Below, in pieces: positions 59,847 through 64,000 of a DNA stretch of 64,000 nucleotides (position 1 is its first letter; every line of letters begins with the position of its first letter). The stretch is from Crocinitomix algicola (GTDB lineage Bacteria; Bacteroidota; Bacteroidia; Flavobacteriales_D; Crocinitomicaceae): assembly GCF_001661595.2 (NCBI RefSeq), contig NZ_LYPF02000004.1:1-64000 (forward strand), written 5' to 3'. Under the pieces are notes generated by a model. That model was not told the DNA's origin and searched no databases. It worked only from the letters and a program-made list of their open reading frames with translations. The translations under genes and the position numbers were made by a program.

Positions 59847-61513
59847 AGAAAGTGACCATTATGTGCAGAGTAAGTTCAGACGAACAAGCCAAGGGGTATA
59901 GTTTGGACGATCAATTTGACCGCCTTTCAGATTATTGTAAACGTTGGGGCTATGAAGTCGTTCATGTGATTCGTGAAGATCATTCCGCTAAGTCGTTTGA
60001 TCGTCCAGAGTGGAAAGCGTGGATGAAAAAAGTCAAAAGCAAAGAACTAGACACCGACGAATTACTGGTCACTTCATGGGACAGGTTTTCACGTGATTTA
60101 ACCGACGGATTAAATGTGGTGCGTGATCTGATGAAAAGAGGAATCACGCCACAAGCCATTGAACAACCTGTTGATTTAAATATTCCCGATCAGTGGCTCA
60201 TGCTTGCTGTTTATATGGCTGCACCTGATGTGGACAATCAAAAACGTTCCATTAAAATTAGAAGGGGAGTGAGACAAGGATTAAAAAACGGCTATTGGCC
60301 AAGAAAGCCCTTCTTCGGGTATATCTCCGCACGCAATGAAGAAGGGAAACACATCATTATTCCTGATCTTGTTAAAGCCCCCATTGTTAGAGAGATATTT
60401 GAGGAAGTAGCCAAAGGAACACCACAAAACGAAATTAGAGCAGATTTAGCAGAAAGAGGTATTAAGGTGTCACGTAATAACATGAGCAAAATGTTAAAGC
60501 GATTAATTTACATGGGAAAAATTGTTGTTCCTGCCTTAGAAAAAGAACCCATGCAAATTGTAGAAGGACGGCACGAACCCATAATCAGTGAAACGTTGTT
60601 TTATGAAGTACAGCAAACATTACAAGGAAACAGAAAAGCGAGAGGAAAAGCCATCCCCAAGTATGCCAAACTTCGTGACGACTTTCATTTACGCGGTGTA
60701 CTCAATTGCAATGAGTGCGGAAACACAATGACAGCAAGTTTTTCAAAAGGAAAACTGGGCAAACGATATGGGTATTATCATTGCAATCATTGTAAAAAAC
60801 AAAGGGTATCAGCAATCAAAGTACACGCAGCTTTTGATGAACTATTAAAGTCCATTCAAATCGAACCTGAAATCATGACACTCTACAATGCTTTTTTAGA
60901 AGATGAAATGAAAACTTCAGAAGTGGATAACAAAGCTGAACTGAATAAACTTAAAATTCAATTGGATCAAATCGAAAATCGACTGATTAAATCGCAAGAC
61001 TTAATGTTAGACGGAAAACTTGATCCTGACGAATACGTGAGCATAAAAGCACGATATAAGAAGCAAAAAAAGGACATCAAAGATAAAATAGCCAATTTCA
61101 AGGCTTCTAAGCGCGAATTAACGGAACTAATACAAAACGGGTTGCATTTACTTGAGAACATACGGGAAACCTACGTTACAGGCAGCATTCATCTCAAACA
61201 TAAGATTGTGGGTTCGATATTTATGGAACAGCTCAGTTTTGACGGAAAAAAATGTCGAACCCCAAAACTCAATAAGATATTTGATCTCTTTCCCAACATA
61301 GACAAGGGATTGGGAAAAGTAAAAAGGGGACAACTGAATGAAATTTTCCAGTTATCCCCTTCTGCGGAGAGAGGGAGATTCGAACTCCCGATACCCTTTC
61401 GAGTATACACGCGTTCCAGGCGTGCGCATTCGACCACTCTGCCACCTCTCCAGTTATCTTATAGCGCGCGTTTTATAAAGTTTACACGCTTTCCAGTTTC
61501 GCATTATTCTTAA
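59843..61513 (+). CDS. Serine recombinase (site-specific integrase) with host-derived C-terminus
   Basis: The coding frame from the ATG at 59843 encodes 556 residues. The resolvase domain has catalytic Ser11 in MCRVSSDEQ, LVTSWDRFSRD and MAAPDVDNQKRS. A recombinase domain follows (GYWPRKPFFGY), then a zinc ribbon (CNECGNTMTASF, YYHCNHCKK), a coiled-coil insertion (about 350-430) and a C-terminal region. The first 496 residues are native. Residues 497-556 are translated from host DNA, including the tRNA-Ser antisense strand (AERGRFELPIPFRVYTRS). The original end lies at 32313-32417. The native protein would have 530 residues. Confidence 0.93.
   Translation: MKKVTIMCRVSSDEQAKGYSLDDQFDRLSDYCKRWGYEVVHVIREDHSAKSFDRPEWKAWMKKVKSKELDTDELLVTSWDRFSRDLTDGLNVVRDLMKRGITPQAIEQPVDLNIPDQWLMLAVYMAAPDVDNQKRSIKIRRGVRQGLKNGYWPRKPFFGYISARNEEGKHIIIPDLVKAPIVREIFEEVAKGTPQNEIRADLAERGIKVSRNNMSKMLKRLIYMGKIVVPALEKEPMQIVEGRHEPIISETLFYEVQQTLQGNRKARGKAIPKYAKLRDDFHLRGVLNCNECGNTMTASFSKGKLGKRYGYYHCNHCKKQRVSAIKVHAAFDELLKSIQIEPEIMTLYNAFLEDEMKTSEVDNKAELNKLKIQLDQIENRLIKSQDLMLDGKLDPDEYVSIKARYKKQKKDIKDKIANFKASKRELTELIQNGLHLLENIRETYVTGSIHLKHKIVGSIFMEQLSFDGKKCRTPKLNKIFDLFPNIDKGLGKVKRGQLNEIFQLSPSAERGRFELPIPFRVYTRSRRAHSTTLPPLQLSYSARFIKFTRFPVSHYS
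61322..61363 (-). terminator. Terminator of tRNA-Ser, overlapping the right attachment core
   Basis: On the minus strand GGGGATAACTG pairs with CAGTTGTCCCC (one mismatch) and is followed by TTTTTAC. The second arm includes the AAGGGGAC core. In the empty site the arm would extend to AGAAGGGGAC, pairing with GTTATCCCCTTCT. Confidence 0.8.
61324..61331. other. Right attachment core (attR)
   Basis: AAGGGGAC is preceded by recombinase codons (..GTA AAA) and followed by host AACTGAATG. It is the partner of the copy at 32306-32313. Confidence 0.82.
61365..61451 (-). tRNA. tRNA-Ser(GGA)
   Basis: The 87-nt gene starts GGAGAGGTGGCAGAGTGGTC and has the anticodon loop CTGGAAC (GGA). It has a long variable arm typical of tRNA-Ser, a T-loop GTTCGAATC and the acceptor end TCTCTCC with discriminator G. 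CCA is not encoded. The recombinase frame runs antisense through it. Confidence 0.95.
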
Positions 61514-61619
61514 TGCGCCTGCAAATATAGTTATTCCTTACCATTCAAAAAAATTATACGATGCTTTGCATCAATTGGAATCATTTTTGTTTATTTCACG
61601 TGAACCATTAAATTTAAAT

Positions 61620-62306
61620 ATGAAAAAATTACTTTTTTTAAGTGGATGTTTAGTAACATTGTTGAGCGCGTGTAATAAAGAGGATTCTGTAGATGTCAAT
61701 CAAGACAAAATTTACTGTGATTATGAATTGTTTTATAATGAGAATGAAGATAAGACACATGCAGTGGCACGTTTTCGTTTTGGAGGGCCAACAGGAACAA
61801 TACTAGAATTAACTGATTCAACAGGCGCGAATGTGCGTTATAATGAGGATTTGTTGACTTATAATTCGTGGTATCGAGGACACCATAAAGAATTTGCAGG
61901 ACGTGTTGAGGGAGGAACTTTTACCTACACAAACACCGAAGGTACAGTTTTTATTAACGAGGTTCCATTAGGTGAGGTTATTGCATTTCCTGATGATTTT
62001 GATACGATACAGAAATCAATTGCGGAAACACTAGTTTGGGAAGGATCTGTATTAAATGAAAATCAGCATGTGGGATTATTTGTTGGTTCTTGGTCGTGGG
62101 GGGATGATGCTTTATTCGTACAAACGACAGATGGTGCATCGGATATTGTTATGGGTGTTTCACAAAAGGACGATTTAGAATTAGGCACTTCTACAGTTTA
62201 TATGGACCGTTCAACAGCTTTGGACATAGCAGAAGGAACGTCTGAAGGCGGAAGGATTCGATACCGCTATCGTTGTGAAAATGCTGTTGTAACTGTAGTA
62301 GAATAA
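61620..62306 (+). CDS. Hypothetical lipoprotein
   Basis: A 228-residue protein with a lipobox (LVTLLSACNKED). The mature part is beta-rich and acidic, with the phrases ARFRFGGPTGTILELTD and YRGHHKEFAGRVEGG. The start at 61620 begins the signal peptide; an ATG at 61566 would precede it by 18 odd residues and is disfavoured. No family is recognised. It is outside the island. Confidence 0.8.
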   Translation: MKKLLFLSGCLVTLLSACNKEDSVDVNQDKIYCDYELFYNENEDKTHAVARFRFGGPTGTILELTDSTGANVRYNEDLLTYNSWYRGHHKEFAGRVEGGTFTYTNTEGTVFINEVPLGEVIAFPDDFDTIQKSIAETLVWEGSVLNENQHVGLFVGSWSWGDDALFVQTTDGASDIVMGVSQKDDLELGTSTVYMDRSTALDIAEGTSEGGRIRYRYRCENAVVTVVE

Positions 62307-62321
62307 ACAGTGTTTAGACAT

Positions 62322-62351
62322 TAAAAAAGGCGCTCGGAGGCGCCTTTTTTT
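62322..62351. terminator. Bidirectional terminator between convergent genes
   Basis: AAAAAAGGCGC pairs with GCGCCTTTTTT around a 6-base loop, between the lipoprotein gene and the oxygenase gene. Confidence 0.93.
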
Positions 62352-63315
62352 ATTTTTTTCTTAATCCTAATTCGATTAATCTTTCAGTCAAAAACTCGCC
62401 TGCTGTCATGTCGTCATAAGCCTTTGGCTGAGAATCAGAAACGCAACTTTCTAGACACGTTAAATCCATATCAGACCGGGGATGCAAAAAGAATGGCGTT
62501 GAAAATCGGGGTTTCGTCCAAGACGCTTCATCAGGAGTTATAACTTGATGTTGTGTTGAGCGAAGACGATTATTCGTTAATCGCGCTAACATGTCTCCAA
62601 TGTTAATTACAATTTCATCGGGCTCTGGATCAACAGAAATCCATTTTCCGTCCAAAGATTGAGCTTGTAAGCCTTTAGCGCTTCCTCCCATTAAAAGAGT
62701 AATTAAATTAATGTCACCATGCGCAGCAGCTCTAACCGCTCCTTCTGGAATTTGCGTCTTATCTTCTACAGGATAATAATGTAATAACCTTAATATACTA
62801 TTTCCATTATGAATTTTATCATCGAAATAATTCTCCTCTAAATTCAAATATAACGCGATTGCTTTTAACAAGTTTCGACCGGTATTTTCGAATGTGGCGT
62901 ATACTTCTTTTCCAACAGCCTCGAATTCGACAATTTCTTCGGGCCAAATATTATCTGGATACTCTTCCTTAATGGGATCGTTATCTTTAACTGTTTGACC
63001 GATATGGTAAAACTCTTTTAGGTCCGGCACAGATTTTCCTTTTGCACTTTCTTTGTTCTTGGAAATATAGCCACGTTGTCCGTGTAAAGCTTCGTTTTCA
63101 TACCGTTTTTTAACGTCATCCGATAAATCAAAAAAACGCTTAGAAACATCAAATAATTTATTTCTAAGTTCTACGGTAACTCCATGGTTTTTAACAATGG
63201 CAAATCCCATATTAGAAAAAGAATCCCCAAAATCTTTAATGAACTTTGCTCTAGTAGCGTCATCACCTTCACTAAAGTCAAGATAATCGACGTGTGCTAT
63301 ATTGTTTTGATCCAT
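62350..63315 (-). CDS. Isopenicillin N synthase-like 2-oxoglutarate/Fe(II) oxygenase
   Basis: A 321-residue member of the IPNS/DIOX family. Residues about 1-130 match the N-terminal DIOX_N part (MGFAIVKNHGV). The iron ligands are His and Asp in AHGDINLITLL and a later His in RSTQHQVITP, followed by RFSTPFFLHP. It probably hydroxylates or oxidises a small molecule. The substrate is unknown. It starts 2 bp after the clpX stop codon, which makes co-transcription likely. Confidence 0.92.
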   Translation of the reverse strand: MDQNNIAHVDYLDFSEGDDATRAKFIKDFGDSFSNMGFAIVKNHGVTVELRNKLFDVSKRFFDLSDDVKKRYENEALHGQRGYISKNKESAKGKSVPDLKEFYHIGQTVKDNDPIKEEYPDNIWPEEIVEFEAVGKEVYATFENTGRNLLKAIALYLNLEENYFDDKIHNGNSILRLLHYYPVEDKTQIPEGAVRAAAHGDINLITLLMGGSAKGLQAQSLDGKWISVDPEPDEIVINIGDMLARLTNNRLRSTQHQVITPDEASWTKPRFSTPFFLHPRSDMDLTCLESCVSDSQPKAYDDMTAGEFLTERLIELGLRKK

Positions 63316-63317
63316 GA

Positions 63318-64000
63318 TTATGCAATTTTTAATTTGGCCATCTTAGACCCTGCGAATTTTGATTCGGCATAGGCTAAGTCAACTCTAAATTCTTTTTGAT
63401 TCGCTTGCGATGGAATATCGAACATGGCATCATTAAGAATGGCCTCGCAGATTGATCTTAAACCTCTTGCTCCAAGTTTATATTCTAAGGCTTTTTGAAC
63501 GATAAAGTCCAAAACTTCAGCATCAAATTTCAATTCAACGCCATCTAAATCAAACAAGTGAATGTATTGTTTTACCAAAGCATTTTTCGGCTCCGTTAAG
63601 ATTCTGCGCAATGCTTTTTCATCCAACGGATTTAGGTAAGATAAAACAGGCATTCGACCAATCAGTTCTGGAATTAATCCAAACTCTTTAATGTCCGATG
63701 GTATGATGTATTGCAATAGGCTTTCACTATCAGGCTTAACCAAATCTTTTGATGCAAAACCAATCATATTGGTGTTGACACGACGGCCTATAATTTTCTC
63801 TATACCATCAAATGCACCTCCTGCGATAAAGAGAATATTTTTTGTATTCACTTTAATCATTTTTTGTTCAGGATGCTTTCTACCGCCTTGAGGTGGCACA
63901 TTTACTTCAGTACCCTCCAAAAGTTTTAGCATGGCTTGTTGAACCCCTTCACCGGAAACATCGCGCGTAATGGACGGATTGTCTGATTTACGCGCGATTT
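63318..64000 (-). CDS. clpX: ATP-dependent protease ATPase subunit ClpX (3' part)
   Basis: The minus-strand frame is open to the right edge and covers the C-terminal 227 residues. It contains [20 protein letters not shown], then [35 protein letters not shown] (sensor/arginine region) and [11 protein letters not shown] (sensor 2). The N-terminal zinc domain and Walker motifs lie outside the window. ClpX unfolds proteins for ClpP. Confidence 0.96.
   Translation of the reverse strand, partial: IARKSDNPSITRDVSGEGVQQAMLKLLEGTEVNVPPQGGRKHPEQKMIKVNTKNILFIAGGAFDGIEKIIGRRVNTNMIGFASKDLVKPDSESLLQYIIPSDIKEFGLIPELIGRMPVLSYLNPLDEKALRRILTEPKNALVKQYIHLFDLDGVELKFDAEVLDFIVQKALEYKLGARGLRSICEAILNDAMFDIPSQANQKEFRVDLAYAESKFAGSKMAKLKIA

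Larger units (their letters stand above)
32306..61331. mobile_element. 29.0-kb integrated metal-resistance/defence island (serine-recombinase element)
   Basis: The element is bounded by two direct copies of AAGGGGAC at 32306-32313 and 61324-61331, a repeat distance of 29,018 bp. The recombinase gene at the right end reads through the right copy into host DNA, and its displaced native 3' end follows the left copy in the same frame. This fixes both junctions independently. Joining the outer flanks recreates a nearly perfect hairpin just downstream of tRNA-Ser(GGA). The cargo is metal efflux, copper proteins and putative defence genes. No conjugation or replication genes are recognised, so transfer would need a helper. 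Confidence 0.88.

Noticed and set aside
61331-61513. A novel C-terminal domain of the recombinase
   Set aside because: The last 60 residues are translated from host DNA, including the antisense strand of tRNA-Ser, and are a by-product of integration.

Overview
The window comes from a low-GC Bacteroidota genome, most likely of the order Flavobacteriales. The evidence is: secreted proteins with type IX secretion (T9SS) C-terminal sorting domains, thrombospondin type-3 and CHU-type repeats in a large surface protein, several Bacteroidota-type promoter elements (TAnnTTTG), and families typical of the phylum (DUF2911, HYC_CC_PP, RND pumps fused to TolC, LytS/LytTR pairs, a DUF4212 symporter subunit). 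No rRNA and no CRISPR array were seen. One tRNA, tRNA-Ser(GGA), is present.

Layout. 1-3776: the 5' part of a giant repeat-bearing surface protein (minus strand, runs off the left edge) and a small secreted protein. 4.3-7.9 kb: a propeller/Y_Y_Y LytS-type sensor kinase with its LytTR regulator. 8.0-19.3 kb: a monocarboxylate (acetate/propionate) uptake and activation locus. It contains an InsA-like zinc-finger/HTH protein, a porin, a two-subunit sodium symporter, a symporter-histidine kinase fusion (CbrA-like) with a stand-alone receiver, two small membrane proteins, and tandem propionyl-CoA and acetyl-CoA synthetases. 19.3-32.1 kb: ordinary chromosomal genes, including an FG-GAP T9SS protein, a quinone reductase, an ABC transporter plus DUF3299 cluster that looks zinc-linked, a purple-acid-phosphatase-like enzyme, Crp and AraC regulators, and four secreted proteins in a row.

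32,306-61,331: a 29.0-kb integrated genomic island next to tRNA-Ser(GGA). Its cargo is two heavy-metal efflux operons (a Czc-like set with two CDF transporters, a Fur-family regulator with a frameshift in a poly-G tract, a CzcN-like methyltransferase and His-rich lipoproteins; and a Cus-like copper/silver set with a HMA-MauE fusion and a di-heme peroxidase). It also carries an MbnP/MbnH-like copper pair, a MNT-HEPN protein, a GHKL ATPase fused to a PD-(D/E)XK-like nuclease, a structured intergenic element, a helically phased repeat array, a MerR-like regulator and a serine recombinase.

The island boundaries can be read from the sequence. The recombinase reading frame runs through the core AAGGGGAC into host DNA (antisense to tRNA-Ser), while its displaced original 3' end lies in the same frame at the opposite end of the island, directly after another copy of AAGGGGAC. 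Joining the two copies restores a 530-residue recombinase on a 29,018-bp circle. In the Czc and Cus operons alike, a small secreted metal-binding protein gene precedes the RND pump gene, and an inverted repeat pairs with the translation start region of the pump. This suggests a shared post-transcriptional control. 61.4-64.0 kb returns to chromosomal genes: tRNA-Ser, a lipoprotein, a 2-oxoglutarate/Fe(II)-type oxygenase and the 3' part of clpX.
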